DNA of 64,000 nt from VRUE01 sp963753245. GTDB lineage: Bacteria; Actinomycetota; Thermoleophilia; Solirubrobacterales; 70-9. Below, in pieces: positions 8,152 through 18,117 of the stretch. Position 1 is the first letter of the stretch; the number at the start of each line of letters is the position of its first letter. Both the position numbers and the translations under genes were made by a program. A model generated the notes under the pieces. That model saw nothing but the letters and a program-made list of their open reading frames with translations. It was not told the DNA's origin and did not search any database. Location of the stretch: the NCBI GenBank assembly GCA_963753245.1, contig CAVWBK010000007.1, positions 62,001 to 126,000 of the forward strand, read 5' to 3'.

Positions 8152-8935
8152 CAGGTCGTGATCGGTTCGGGCGCGGACGAGCACTCGGCGGAGCGAAGGC
8201 TACTGCTGGGCGGGTAACTTCTCAACGCCAATGAGCGCTGGAAGTTTCTCTGATCGCAGAGATTGGCTGAGTCCCCAGAATTGGCGGGGGAAGGAGGAGT
8301 CGCAAGCGAAGCCGGACAGATCGAACTGGCAGAGTCGCTATGCCCCCAAGAATACTGGGGTGAAAAGGAGTCGGCGGGCCTCTTTTGACGGTAAAGCGGT
8401 CGGGGGGCGGGAGGCACCTGATCAGGACCTGCAAGGCTGGCCTCCCTGCGCATTTAGGACAGTCGAGGCCCTCGGCCCGAAGCGAGGGCCCCGGGGTGGA
8501 TTGATGCTCGGCGGTCGTCGACCGCGCCGCGCATATGTTCATCGCGCGACCTAATCGAGTTGAGTGCGGATCAACGGCGGGGGCCTGGTTGGGGGCTGTG
8601 CGGCGAGTCTGCTTCCTCGAAACACCAGCGCCTGCAGGGCCAGATGCCTCGGTCCTACCACCCGCACGAGCTGAGTCTTCGGACTTCTGCCGAAGACTTG
8701 TGCCCTGCCGCACCCCGCAAGGGCCCCTGCCCGGGGCTGTCCGGCCTCGCCCCACCGACCCGATCCAGCCCCACCACGGGCGGGGCTGGAGTTCTGAGGT
8801 CGGAACCGTCCCAGGAGGCGATCGCCTCGGAGGGACCTGTGCCTCCCTGCTCTCCGAGACGGCATCATGCTGGCAGCAAGTGCGCGACAACTCATTGGTG
8901 GACGTCTTTGCAAAAACCTGGAAAGGAACAGCGAG
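8152..8935. other. 784-bp gene-free region with several perfect hairpins
   Basis: I see no convincing gene here on either strand; long minus-strand frames lack a plausible start and composition. It contains three perfect inverted repeats: 8467-8474/8483-8490 (8-bp stem), 8674-8682/8690-8698 (9-bp stem) and 8765-8772/8782-8789 (8-bp stem). These could be parts of a structured RNA or terminators for neighbouring genes. I could not match the region to tRNA, RNase P, tmRNA or SRP RNA. Confidence 0.35.
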
Positions 8936-9514
8936 ATGGGCAAGGTAATTGTGATGAATGGGGTGACGCTCGACGGCGTGATGCAGAGCCCGGGCCGAGC
9001 GGACGAGGACACACGAGATGGGTTTGAACAAGGCGGCTGGGCGATCCCATACAGCGACGAGGTGATGGTCGCCAAGATGGGTGAACGGATGGGCGAGGAT
9101 CGTGCGTTTCTGTTTGGGCGGCGCACCTACGAGGACCTGCTTTCGCACTGGAACTCCGAGGGCGGCCCGTTCAAGGACGCACTCAACGACACTCGCAAGT
9201 ACGTCGCCTCGAGTAACCCCGCAACGAGGCTCTACTGGCCGAACTCGACCCTGCTGCACGGGGACGTTCCGGATGCCGTTGCAGCCCTCAAGCAGAGTTC
9301 TGAGGCGAATCTCGTAGTCATGGGTAGCGGTGTGCTGATCGGCTCGCTGATGGCCGCCGATCTGATCGATGAGTACCTGCTTAGCATTGCCCCTCTGGTG
9401 CTTGGCACCGGACGGCGAATGTTTGCGGGCCCCAGCCAAGCATCGCTGCGGCTGATTGAGAACAGCACCACCAGCACGGGGGTGTTGATCGCGATCTACG
9501 CGCCAGCGCGATGA
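8936..9514 (+). CDS. Dihydrofolate reductase-fold (RibD C-terminal-like) protein
   Basis: A 192-residue cytoplasmic protein of the family usually annotated 'dihydrofolate reductase family protein' (RibD C-terminal domain). Characteristic stretches are V-I-V-M-N-G-V-T-L-D-G-V near the N-terminus, F-L-F-G-R-R-T-Y-E in the middle, the nucleotide-binding turn V-V-M-G-S-G-V-L-I-G-S-L, and L-I-D-E-Y-L-L-S-I-A-P-L-V-L-G-T-G. It probably binds NADPH; the substrate is unknown. ATG 8936 follows AAAGGA at the right distance. It stands alone among unrelated genes. Confidence 0.85.
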   Translation: MGKVIVMNGVTLDGVMQSPGRADEDTRDGFEQGGWAIPYSDEVMVAKMGERMGEDRAFLFGRRTYEDLLSHWNSEGGPFKDALNDTRKYVASSNPATRLYWPNSTLLHGDVPDAVAALKQSSEANLVVMGSGVLIGSLMAADLIDEYLLSIAPLVLGTGRRMFAGPSQASLRLIENSTTSTGVLIAIYAPAR

Positions 9515-9787
9515 AGCCCGCCTCGCCCTCGCACCGTCGGGCCACCGAGGGTTCCTGCCCGGACCGAGCGCCGCGGCCTCCCTTCGCGATTCCACCGATC
9601 TCCACCCAACCCCGTGGCGATGGCAGGGCCAAGGCCCAATCCGCCAAGAGCCCTGGACAAGGCTCAGGGCCGGTCGGGACAGGGCGGGGCGCATATCCGG
9701 GTCGGGACCCGGAGGTGGGGAAACGCCTGCCACCGTTGGGACCCCAACTCTGGCTCTGTTTTGCGCATCGGCGCGTATCATCGACCC

Positions 9788-10582
9788 ATGGGAGTTCGCC
9801 GTGGTGCCGTCGCGATCTTGGCGCTGGTCGCCGGTGTCGCAACTGCGGCGGTCGCTCAGGGTCAAGGCCCGACAAGCCGAACCAGTGGGAGCGGTAGCGC
9901 AAATGTAACGGCGATCACGCCGTCCCCACCCCACACCACGCCCGAATCACCTGAATCCTCAAACACACCGAACAACCAGCTCACCCACCCGCAGGTTCAT
10001 CCATCAACAGGGGCACGGTTGACGCCCTTCACCCTCGCCTTCACCATCCGTGAAACACTCGGGCACCAGGGCGTACTTGCGGTGGATTACCGTGTCCAAG
10101 TCACTGCACCGCCCGGTGCCCCAACCTCGTGCAATCCAAACCCCCAGCCGAACATCGAAAGCGGGGCGCTCGGTGAATTGGAGCGGATCGCACTTCAGCC
10201 CGCGGCGCAGGGCTGGTGCAACGGCACCTATCGGGCGACGGTATTTCTGCAGCGAGGCCCCCATTGCCCAGATCCAGCGGAGGGCCAGCCGCCAACCCCC
10301 TGCCCAGAGTTCGCGACCCAAGACCTGGACACCGGAACGGCCAGCTTCACGACTGGGCCAGACGTGGCAACCCTGACTTCCGTGCCTAACGTCAGGGGGC
10401 TAAGACCAGCCTCCGCGGATCGCCGCCTGAAGCGGCGAGGGCTCGGGGTCCACTACACCGCGCTCAGCAACCTCTGCGCTGGCATTCCGCCCCACGGGCG
10501 GATCATTTTGCAGAAACCAGCTGCGGGAACCAAGGTGCCGCGCGGCTCAAGGGTGCTGGTCCAGACCAGCTGCGGTAGCTGA
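9788..10582 (+). CDS. Secreted protein with a C-terminal PASTA domain
   Basis: A 264-residue exported protein. Residues 1-25 are a signal peptide (V-A-I-L-A-L-V-A-G-V-A-T-A-A-V-A-Q-G), then a Ser/Thr/Pro-rich linker to about residue 70. A central domain with four cysteines follows. The last ~65 residues form a PASTA domain: V-P-N-V-R-G-L-R-P-A-S-A, then G-R-I-I-L-Q-K-P-A-A-G-T-K-V-P-R-G-S. PASTA domains bind peptidoglycan fragments or beta-lactams in kinases and penicillin-binding proteins; here the domain is on a free secreted protein. The start is ATG 9788, and the preceding frame is low-complexity. Confidence 0.7.
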   Translation: MGVRRGAVAILALVAGVATAAVAQGQGPTSRTSGSGSANVTAITPSPPHTTPESPESSNTPNNQLTHPQVHPSTGARLTPFTLAFTIRETLGHQGVLAVDYRVQVTAPPGAPTSCNPNPQPNIESGALGELERIALQPAAQGWCNGTYRATVFLQRGPHCPDPAEGQPPTPCPEFATQDLDTGTASFTTGPDVATLTSVPNVRGLRPASADRRLKRRGLGVHYTALSNLCAGIPPHGRIILQKPAAGTKVPRGSRVLVQTSCGS

Positions 10583-10831
10583 TTGCGGATTCGGGAGATC
10601 ACCAGCTGCCCCGAGGTTGACCATATGACCGCCCGCCTTCGCTTAGCCAACTCTTCAGCCCTGGCCTCACAGCGCCGCACCAGTGCCGGGCCATGGGCCG
10701 GGTCGGCTGGAAGAGCCCATCCGGCGGCAGCGAGAGGCGGGGAATTGTGGTGTGCCCGGCGACGGGCTGGCATGGCGCCATTCGGGGCGAGGCTGCGAAA
10801 ACCATTGACCACTGATCGCTAGCCTGGCGTG

Positions 10832-11575
10832 ATGGGAACCCCATGGGATGCGCGCACCTACGACACGACCAGCGCGCCGCAGCAGGAGTGGGCCTCGGAG
10901 GTACTCGCGCGCCTGGAGGGTGTGGCGCGGGATGCCACAGTTCTAGACGTTGGCTGCGGAACCGGGCGGGTGACTGAGGCACTACTCGAGCTCGTTCCCA
11001 AAGGACGCGTGCTCGCGATTGACGCCTCGCCGGACATGGTTGCGCTGGCGCGACGTCGACTCGGCGACCGGGCAACCGTTTGGTGTCAGGATGTGCACGA
11101 CCTCGAACTCGACATCCCGGTCGACGCGATCGTCTCCACGGCGACCCTGCACTGGGTCAATGACCATGATCGCCTCTGGACCCTACTCGCCGGGGCGTTG
11201 CGCCCCGGGGCCGTAATGGAGATTCAGTGCGGAGGAGAAGGCAACATCAAGGAGGTCCGCAAGGTCATCGAGGCGGTGGCCCGTGATCTGGCGCCAGAGC
11301 TGATCGACTGGTCGCCCTGGCTCTTCGCCGGTACAGAGGAAACCGAACGGCGTCTGGGGAAAGCGGGCTTTACTCACATTCGGTGTTGGCTGGAGGACCG
11401 CCCAACCAGCCCGGAAGATGTCGATGCCTTCGTTCGTACCTCGATCCTTGCGGCTCATCTCGCCAGACTGCCGAAGGAGCGGGGGGAGCAGTTCGCCGCC
11501 GCCGTTGTAGAGGGGGTACGCCCACCCCTGGACTACGTGCGTCTCAACGCCTCCGCTGTTCGTGAGACAAGCTGA
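10832..11575 (+). CDS. Class I SAM-dependent methyltransferase
   Basis: A 247-residue cytoplasmic methyltransferase. Motif I is V-L-D-V-G-C-G-T-G-R-V-T (SAM binding), followed by acidic motif II at V-L-A-I-D-A-S-P-D-M, motif III at C-Q-D-V-H-D-L-E-L, and T-L-H-W-V-N-D near motif IV. The overall layout, with L-H-W-V and a helical C-terminal substrate domain, resembles trans-aconitate 2-methyltransferase, but the substrate is not certain. Either GTG 10829 or ATG 10832 could be used; they are adjacent codons. No operon partner is visible. Confidence 0.8.
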   Translation: MGTPWDARTYDTTSAPQQEWASEVLARLEGVARDATVLDVGCGTGRVTEALLELVPKGRVLAIDASPDMVALARRRLGDRATVWCQDVHDLELDIPVDAIVSTATLHWVNDHDRLWTLLAGALRPGAVMEIQCGGEGNIKEVRKVIEAVARDLAPELIDWSPWLFAGTEETERRLGKAGFTHIRCWLEDRPTSPEDVDAFVRTSILAAHLARLPKERGEQFAAAVVEGVRPPLDYVRLNASAVRETS

Positions 11576-11825
11576 CCAAGAAGCGCGACATTTGGCCGGC
11601 CCCACAGGGACCAGCCTATCTCCCAGATTCGGTGGCGGGATAGGAGATGAATCCCTCAGAAACCGGAATCTCGCTGGCTCGCATGTGCGCTTGCCGGGCT
11701 ACCGATCCTGGCTCAGGATCCGGCCATGCAATGGTTTCGACCTGGACATCGCTGCCCGGGCCTCACGGTGCCCAACGTAACTCCTTGACCCTTTATCATG
11801 CAGGCTCGTTCTTCAGGGAGGCAGG

Positions 11826-13664
11826 TTGAAGTTCCTCAGGGGTTCGCAGGAAAAGAGGATCTGCCGGCCACCGGGATTGGGCTGGGCCGGAATCCTTCTT
11901 GCGATCGCCCTACTTCTTCCCGGCCCTTCAAGCGCGTTCGCGTCGAGCGATTTCACCTGGAGCGGCGAAGAAGCGAAAGGTAGTCCGAATTGGTCTGACG
12001 CCGGCAATTGGGCGGGAGGGACGGCTCCCGGCGGCAGCGTTGGCTCCCTTGTCTTTCCCGAACTGACGAGCCCCGCATGCCAGCCGGCAACCGCCACCTG
12101 CTACACGGCCGAAAACGACATCTCCAGCCTGGCCGTGAATCGACTCGAAATCGATCACGACTTTTACGTCGTCGAAGGCAGCCCGATCACGATCGGCGCC
12201 GGGGGCCTGAAGGCGGCGACGCTGTCGGGAGCTTCCATTCTTAGGCTCCCAATCACGCTCTCATCGCCTCAGGCTTGGAGCGTCGAGGGCAGGCTCTCCC
12301 TCGGAGGCGCGCTTTCGGCAGAAACCGACGCATCTCTTGCGATCACCCTGGTTGAAGAAGCCATCCTCTACCTGCCGCCAGCAGTCGAAGTCGGGCCACT
12401 GACTCTCAGCGGTTCCGGCGCGATCATCTTGCCCTCTTCCCTACAGAACGCGCCCGGCCAGAACACCCTGAATGGTGGGGACGGAAACTCGGTCACGATC
12501 GGGGCCGGTGTTGGGGTTATCACCCACTCTGGAAGCTACGAACTGGGACCGCTCACGCTTGAAGGTGGCTCATTCCTCAGCGTCAACAGCCCAGCCTACG
12601 ATCCATTTCTTATTGATCCGAACAGCGTCGTGTCAGTCCACGGCGGAGTTACGCTCGAACCTGAGAGCGAACTGGAATTGACGATTGTTCGCGAAGGATT
12701 CGGTACGAATAGTCCGGGTCAACCCGTCACTCCACTGAGAGCGACGGGAGCCATCAACATCGAGGGCGCCGAACTGAGCGTCGAAGATGCCACAGAACTC
12801 TGTGCATGCGCGGATAACACCCCGCCCACCTGCGAAGAACCTCCGCCAGGGGAACGCTTCACACTGATCTCCGCCGCCGGAGGACTAACCGGTGAATTTG
12901 CAAACCTGCCCAGCGGTGCGCTGGTCTCGCTTCAATGCCACAATTTTTCCCGGGACGCTCGGATCGCATACACCGAACACACCGTGACGGCAACCGTGCT
13001 CCCCGAAGTGACGAACACCGGGCTTGGGATCTCCAGCGCTACGCCTTCGATCAACGAACCCGTGACATTCACCGCCGCAGTCTCCTCGACGCTGAAAGAA
13101 GGAAAGCCTCCGCCTGGAGCGGTCACCTTCCTCGACGGCGGGCAACCGATCCCGGGCTGCACAGAACGGCCGCTCAGCCCCACCGGTAAATTCGCTTCCG
13201 CTGCGACATGCCAGCTCAGCTATGTCCATGTCGGGACCCACGCCATCACTGCAACCTTTCTCGGGGGCGACGGATACCTCGGCTCGTCATCGCAGCCCGA
13301 GATCGTCGGCGTGCGAGCGCTGCCCGCCGCGCTCAGGGGGAGCCATCTGCGGCTGATGCGCCATCTGCTGAAGACGCGCCATCGCGGGAGTGTGCAGGTC
13401 ACGCTCGACTGCGCCGGCCAGCAGCCATGCAGCGGCGTGGCGACGCTGACCGTCAAGCGAGATATGAGAGGCGCCATCAAGACGGTCAAGATCGCCGATA
13501 CGGCGGGCTTCTCGATCGCCGCCGGGAAGAGCTTGGTGGTGGTGTTAAAGCTGAACCCCCTAGGTCGCACCCTGGTTCGCAGGCACGGCTCGGAGCTTCA
13601 CGCAGATTTGAGGATCAGGACTCAATCGGGAGTGGAACACGACAACGTGGTGCTCCCGCGATGA
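11826..13664 (+). CDS. Large secreted protein with beta-helix-like and Ig-like regions
   Basis: A 612-residue exported protein starting at TTG 11826 behind GGGAGG. A signal peptide lies at about residues 18-40 (G-I-L-L-A-I-A-L-L-L-P-G-P-S-S-A). Next comes W-S-D-A-G-N-W, a motif common in passenger-like proteins, and a long stretch of short strands with regular glycines that looks like a beta-helix (residues ~60-300). Residues ~395-500 form an Ig-like repeat of the Big_3/5 type (A-V-T-F-L-D-G-G-Q-P-I-P, then T-A-T-F-L-G-G-D-G-Y). The C-terminal ~100 residues form another beta domain with one disulfide-like pair. It is probably cell-surface or released; the function is unknown. Confidence 0.7.
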   Translation: MKFLRGSQEKRICRPPGLGWAGILLAIALLLPGPSSAFASSDFTWSGEEAKGSPNWSDAGNWAGGTAPGGSVGSLVFPELTSPACQPATATCYTAENDISSLAVNRLEIDHDFYVVEGSPITIGAGGLKAATLSGASILRLPITLSSPQAWSVEGRLSLGGALSAETDASLAITLVEEAILYLPPAVEVGPLTLSGSGAIILPSSLQNAPGQNTLNGGDGNSVTIGAGVGVITHSGSYELGPLTLEGGSFLSVNSPAYDPFLIDPNSVVSVHGGVTLEPESELELTIVREGFGTNSPGQPVTPLRATGAINIEGAELSVEDATELCACADNTPPTCEEPPPGERFTLISAAGGLTGEFANLPSGALVSLQCHNFSRDARIAYTEHTVTATVLPEVTNTGLGISSATPSINEPVTFTAAVSSTLKEGKPPPGAVTFLDGGQPIPGCTERPLSPTGKFASAATCQLSYVHVGTHAITATFLGGDGYLGSSSQPEIVGVRALPAALRGSHLRLMRHLLKTRHRGSVQVTLDCAGQQPCSGVATLTVKRDMRGAIKTVKIADTAGFSIAAGKSLVVVLKLNPLGRTLVRRHGSELHADLRIRTQSGVEHDNVVLPR

Positions 13665-14028
13665 CGGATTGGCGACCCATAGAACCTGTCTGACCCAGCA
13701 GGGCGGGAATCAACAGCGCGAGAATAGGCGTGCCGACAGTGCCTCGAAGGGCCATCTCCGATCTCCGTGCCATTCCCAGGCCAACGATAAAAGTCGTGGA
13801 GAGTCGTGCGCCCCCCCTGACGCGGGATGCTCGGCCCCGACGGGCACATCGCCGATCATTTGGCGGAAGTCTCATGCCCGCTAACCCCCATCCCCCCCAT
13901 CGATGTGGGGGGTGTATAGGTCTCCCGAACCCGGACAAACTCCTCCGCACTCGCGCGGTGGGCAGGGGTATGGGCGGCCAGCTACGAGTCGTGCGCTGGC
14001 GAACATGACGTCCGACAGAGTGAGCGCC
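13665..14028. other. 364-bp intergenic region with a C/G-rich hairpin
   Basis: No gene is supported between the convergent secreted-protein and cyclase genes. A hairpin of CCCCCCA (13893-13899) and TGGGGGG (13906-13912) around a six-base loop lies inside. It could terminate both convergent transcripts, although no T-run follows. Confidence 0.4.
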
Positions 14029-14823
14029 TCAGGCAGCCACCCTGTAGGCGACCTGACGCTCGCTCTTCCCCTTCAGGGTCAGCTCCTCGCGGGCGCCGAC
14101 CGGCTGCGGCAGTCCCGCGGCGACGCGGTCGGAGAGGACGACCTCGCCGCCGGCGGCCTGGCCCTGAAGGCGCGAGGCGGTGTTGACGACGTCGCCAACG
14201 GCGGTGAAGTCATAGAGGGCGCGTTCGCCGATGTTGCCGACGAACGCCTGGCCGATGTCCATCCCGACCCCCATCTCGACGAACGGCCCGGCCTCGCTGC
14301 CGTAGCCGACCGCCTGCAGCAATCCGCGGGCGTGGTCGAGCATCAGCTCCGAGACGTGATCCTGGTCGACGTTGCGCAGGACGTCCGGCAGGTAGAGCGC
14401 CATCACCTCGTCGCCGATCAGCTTGTCGATGATCGCGTCGGGGAAAAGCACATCCTCTGCGCAACGGTAGAACCGGCGCAGGAGCAGCGACATGGCCTCG
14501 GGGTCGCTGGACTCGCTTCGCGAGGTGAAACCGCGGATGTCCGCAAACAGGATCCCGGCCCGCATCGTCACTCCACCCGGAGGCGAGGTCTCGACACAGG
14601 CAGCGCAGACGGTCGGGTTCTTTCGCGAGGGCTTGTAGCCGAGCGGCCCGGCCACGAAGCGGCCGATTCCGGCAAACGGGGCGCCACAGCGGCCACAGCG
14701 GGGACTGCTGGGAAGGGCGCGCCAGAACCCCCGCAACGCATGCATCATCCGCGAGTTTTCCATCTCGTAGTAGACGCTCCAGTCCTCGGTCTGGAGCGGC
14801 TCGTCGCGCCTCGCGCCCGGCAT
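14029..14823 (-). CDS. Class III adenylate/guanylate cyclase with N-terminal Cys pairs
   Basis: A 264-residue cytoplasmic nucleotidyl cyclase. The cyclase core reads I-L-F-A-D-I-R-G-F-T, with metal-binding Asp95, then I-I-D-K-L-I-G-D-E-V with Lys134 and the second metal Asp138, and later F-T-A-V-G-D-V-V-N-T-A-S-R with the transition-state Asn/Arg pair. Lys134 favours ATP as substrate. Before the core, C43-x2-C46 and C73-x2-C76 look like a zinc-ribbon or redox module. An alternative N-terminus in another frame (ATG 14899, M-E-E-G-S-V-A-E-R-E-K-L) also looks protein-like, so a frameshift near 14823 may have cut the true start. Confidence 0.8.
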   Translation of the reverse strand: MPGARRDEPLQTEDWSVYYEMENSRMMHALRGFWRALPSSPRCGRCGAPFAGIGRFVAGPLGYKPSRKNPTVCAACVETSPPGGVTMRAGILFADIRGFTSRSESSDPEAMSLLLRRFYRCAEDVLFPDAIIDKLIGDEVMALYLPDVLRNVDQDHVSELMLDHARGLLQAVGYGSEAGPFVEMGVGMDIGQAFVGNIGERALYDFTAVGDVVNTASRLQGQAAGGEVVLSDRVAAGLPQPVGAREELTLKGKSERQVAYRVAA

Positions 14824-15210
14824 CCTTACGCAGTTTGCGCATGCCCATGCGCTGCCAAAACGTTAGTTTTTCCCGCTCGGCGACGGACCCCTCCTCCATG
14901 CGGCTGATGCTATCCCCGATCCCGAGGCGCCGTCAGCTCGCCCATCCCTCCCCGACCTAGCACCCAAGGGGCGGCGGCGTCTGAGCCCGGACAAACGACC
15001 CGGTCGCCGAGGGCGTCCGGCTCCAGGGCACTGAACCTCGAGTCGCCTCTAGCGCGAGAGGCTTAATCACACGTCCTCGTTGTTAGTTCGGGTTCAGGCG
15101 ACGCCTTATACGTCCCCACCAATCTGGGGGGGATAGGGGATAGGGGGCATGAAACTTCCGCAGTTAAGTGAAGGTCGACCCCAGGGGTCCGCCTCAAGCC
15201 ACATTCACTC
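14824..15210. other. Gene-free region at the left edge of the low-GC island
   Basis: Apart from a possible out-of-frame N-terminus of the cyclase (14824-14899), I see nothing coding here. Composition falls toward the island. The segment contains G-runs around 15125-15150. Confidence 0.4.
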
Positions 15211-17183
15211 TCAGGTCCCCTCGGGGATGGTTGATGGAGCGCGGGCCCAGGCGGCGGCATCCTCATCAAGGATTTCAAAGTCGTAATACGGATCAATTGT
15301 AAGAAGCGTGGTGGGCTCCAGCTGTACCGACTTGGTTGACTCCACGTCCCTCCAAGTCGCCGATAGGCGTGGGTGCTCCGGAGCTTGCCCAACACTCCCT
15401 CCACAGCGCCCATGCAGCCAAGTCGACAACACAGACTTGCCCAGCCCTTACCGACGGCCACGTGACAATTGGAATTCCAGACACCGCTCCTTTGAACCAA
15501 TGTTGAGCGCGCTCAGGGACGGTCCAACCAACCTCTGAAGACGACCGCGGCTCAGGACCGTCCCGAATTGAGGCGATCAGCCGAAAGTCGACGGGAGCGA
15601 GTATCACGTCAGGATGGAACCCCCTTGTCGACAACACTTGCAACGCATCCTCGAGCGACTCGGCCTCTGGCCCTTGGGAGGGCAGCATGTCAACGAGTAA
15701 ATCCATCTCGCTTCCGGCGAGATTCCTTCCGATCTCGGTTCCTACAAAATCCATACCGAGGACCGGGGAGTCCTTCACTAGGAAACTCCGGGGAATCTCC
15801 GTGACGTCCGCTCCCCTCTGGAAGTGCCCTGGCTCGATCGAATAGGAGTGCCCCAATTGAAAGACTGCCGGCGCTAACCGATGTTCAAGCCAAGAGTTCG
15901 TGATCATTTGTTCAAGTTCCCTAACTCGCCCTGGGTCAATCTCGGCATCTGCAATCCGCGCCGCGTCGAGAAACCGAAACTCGTCAGCGGCAGATCGAAT
16001 CCCCTCAGCGAGAAGATCTAGACGCCCTTGAGCCTCCTTAATCGAGGTACCAAGTTGCCTCCATAACCTTGCTTGATCAGGCCGCGACAGACTCAGTAGG
16101 ACGGAATCAATACTCTCCTTCTGGCCCAAGAGCCACTCATCGGGCTTGAGTTCCGGGGGTCGCTCGGCGTTCTCGAGACGCAATACAGCGATGATCAGAG
16201 CGGCTCGAATCAGCTCACGCTCGGTAGGAATGAAATGAGCCTCCCCGGAGGGGAGCATGTTGCCCAACCAGTTCGACCACGGCATCGCATCCTGAGTGTC
16301 AAGCTCTATCGCGAGACCAGCAGTGTTGAATACATCTGCGGACGTAGGGAACCGCAGTGAGAACTGCTGGACCCAGAAATACTTGACTCCGATCCGGGAT
16401 CCCGGTCAAGCCGTTGCAGTGCCCACATGGTCAAGCCGATTCGATACAGATCTCGGCGCTCGATCAGCTTTCGAACCGTCCTATGCACGGTGGACGACTC
16501 CCCATCCTCTCCATCGGACTGATCCGACCGTATCGCATCTCCTTCACGTGCCGGAGACTCTGTGACCACAGTCTGTCTGCCTCGGTGATAGTACTTATGT
16601 CGTCGCAATCTATTGCGATGTGCATCAGTTCATTAAGCTGCGAATATGACTCCTGGATGAGCTTCGCCCCGTAAAGACGGTCCGCAATAGGCGTCTCCCC
16701 TTTCAGTAGTCGCGGCTCGCCCGCAAAGCGAGCGAAGTCTAGAAGAGTGCTGTACGTCGACTCCACCACTCCGGTCAGTGCGTTTGCGGATAGCCCGGTC
16801 ACAGCAGCCTGGTAGTACCATGGGACCAATCCAAGCATCCGCGTGATAACTGGATCTCCGTGGAGCTCGACCGCACGCCAAGATGCTTTGAGCGGAAATG
16901 ACACCCCCCGATGGGCGAGCTCTGAAATCTAAGATTGGACCGCCTGCCGAAACTCGGCTAAGAGCTGATTTCCAATCATTACAAGGGGACTGCGGTCTAT
17001 GAGATCAAAGCCTCGTAGGAGAGCGGGATCGTCAGCGGCGCCGTATGCCGCGGCTGCTCGAGGAAACTCTAAAACGATTTCGAGATACGCATCAAGAACC
17101 TGCTCGTAGTCGAAAGTCGAGCCGTCGGCGATGGCAACCATGGCCTCACCATGCAACTGCCTAAGGTTGTCGTCGAACGTCAT
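15211..17183 (-). pseudogene. Large soluble helical protein of unknown function, broken by a stop and frameshifts
   Basis: Read as one gene it would encode about 650 residues, from ATG 17183 to a stop at 15211. The pieces join logically. Residues from 17183 to 16932 end at an in-frame TAG (16929-16931), and the same frame continues to about 16530. The protein sense then moves to a second frame (T-V-R-K-L-I-E-R-R-D-L-Y-R-I-G), shifts again near 16395 (G-V-K-Y-F-W-V-Q-Q-F-S-L-R-F), runs to about 15370 and finishes in another frame (D-P-Y-Y-D-F-E-I-L-D-E-D). It is mostly alpha-helical with no membrane segment. Its start lies 8 bp after the membrane-protein stop, so the two are operon partners. 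I do not recognise the family. The alternative is several small genes. Confidence 0.5.
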
Positions 17184-17191
17184 GTTCAGGC

Positions 17192-18103
17192 CTATTCGAG
17201 AATAAAGACTCTCTTAGCTAGCCACAGCTGAACACGCGACGCATCGGAGGGCAGAGATACCAGAGCGTCACCCGTAGCTACCGACCCGCCGAGACGTCCA
17301 AGCACAGCAATCTTCGATTTGTCGTCCACCAGACGGACCAGCAGATGAAGTGTGCATAGACGAACGTCCTTGAATTGGCCTGAGACCTCTGCGGCTATCA
17401 TCCGCCCCGATGGTGCCCACAGGGGGGAGGCTCTTGGATTGTATTTTACCTCATGGGCTTCGCACCAAGAGTTGAGCTCATTTAGGGCCAGGTGCTCAAA
17501 TACTTCTCGATCAACTATTTCACGAACCCCGAGCTTTAGGCGCTGGATTCGAGATGCCCTAAGGGATCCAGGATCGATGGCCACGAGAGTGCGATCGAAG
17601 AGAAACGGTAATGCCCCAAATGTGATGGCCGCGAGCGCGGTAGCCCACACTCCTGGCCATCCCGCCGGTGCCAGTCCCCCAGCACCCAAGAGAACCATGC
17701 CTCCAATGAGTAGACCGGATATTCCTAGCCGAACTACGACTAGCACCCCTGTCTGAGAAGCAAAGTCTGCAAGAGATAGACCATAAGCTGGCTGACCACG
17801 CGAGTAGAACGCGGAGAAAGCAAAGATAATTACGGCCACAGTCAAGCCAAGTGCGGCTGCCTCGACTTGCCAGGCGATAGTGAGGAAGGCCGCGCTTTCT
17901 TTAGGGTTAGAAAAAGGCCCCACGTGTACATGAAGCGGAATGAGAGCGATTCCGGCGAATACGACGATCATTACGATAAAGGGGATGCGCGGCAACTTGT
18001 AAAGGCCGCTGTGAAGAACGGTCTTAAGTGACGAACGATGTCTCAGCTGTCTGCGGCGTGTGAGCGCTCTCTGACTGAGTGAACAGGAGTGGGTTCCAAG
18101 CAT
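17192..18103 (-). CDS. Membrane protein with cytoplasmic C-terminal domain, unknown family
   Basis: A 303-residue protein. Four hydrophobic helices occupy roughly residues 37-175 (F-I-V-M-I-V-V-F-A-G-I-A-L-I-P-L; A-A-L-G-L-T-V-A-V-I-I-F-A-F-S-A; L-G-I-S-G-L-L-I-G-G-M-V-L-L; W-A-T-A-L-A-A-I-T-F-G-A-L). The C-terminal 130 residues are soluble and mixed alpha/beta. The arrangement resembles uncharacterised four-helix membrane proteins, but I cannot name a family. Its ATG is 14 bp after the HTH gene stop, and its own stop is 8 bp before the next start, so it is the middle gene of a three-gene operon. G+C is clearly lower than in the flanking chromosome. Confidence 0.65.
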   Translation of the reverse strand: MLGTHSCSLSQRALTRRRQLRHRSSLKTVLHSGLYKLPRIPFIVMIVVFAGIALIPLHVHVGPFSNPKESAAFLTIAWQVEAAALGLTVAVIIFAFSAFYSRGQPAYGLSLADFASQTGVLVVVRLGISGLLIGGMVLLGAGGLAPAGWPGVWATALAAITFGALPFLFDRTLVAIDPGSLRASRIQRLKLGVREIVDREVFEHLALNELNSWCEAHEVKYNPRASPLWAPSGRMIAAEVSGQFKDVRLCTLHLLVRLVDDKSKIAVLGRLGGSVATGDALVSLPSDASRVQLWLAKRVFILE

Positions 18104-18117
18104 AATGTGACGGAGTT

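Noticed and set aside
8300..8500. Possible tRNA or other known RNA
   Set aside because: No complete cloverleaf, no conserved T-loop in the right place, and no match to RNase P, tmRNA or SRP RNA that I can recognise.
8222..9934. 570-codon minus-strand frame
   Set aside because: It runs antisense through the RibD/DHFR-fold gene, has no motif and no plausible start; a shadow.
13903..14907. 334-codon plus-strand frame over the cyclase
   Set aside because: Antisense to recognised cyclase motifs.
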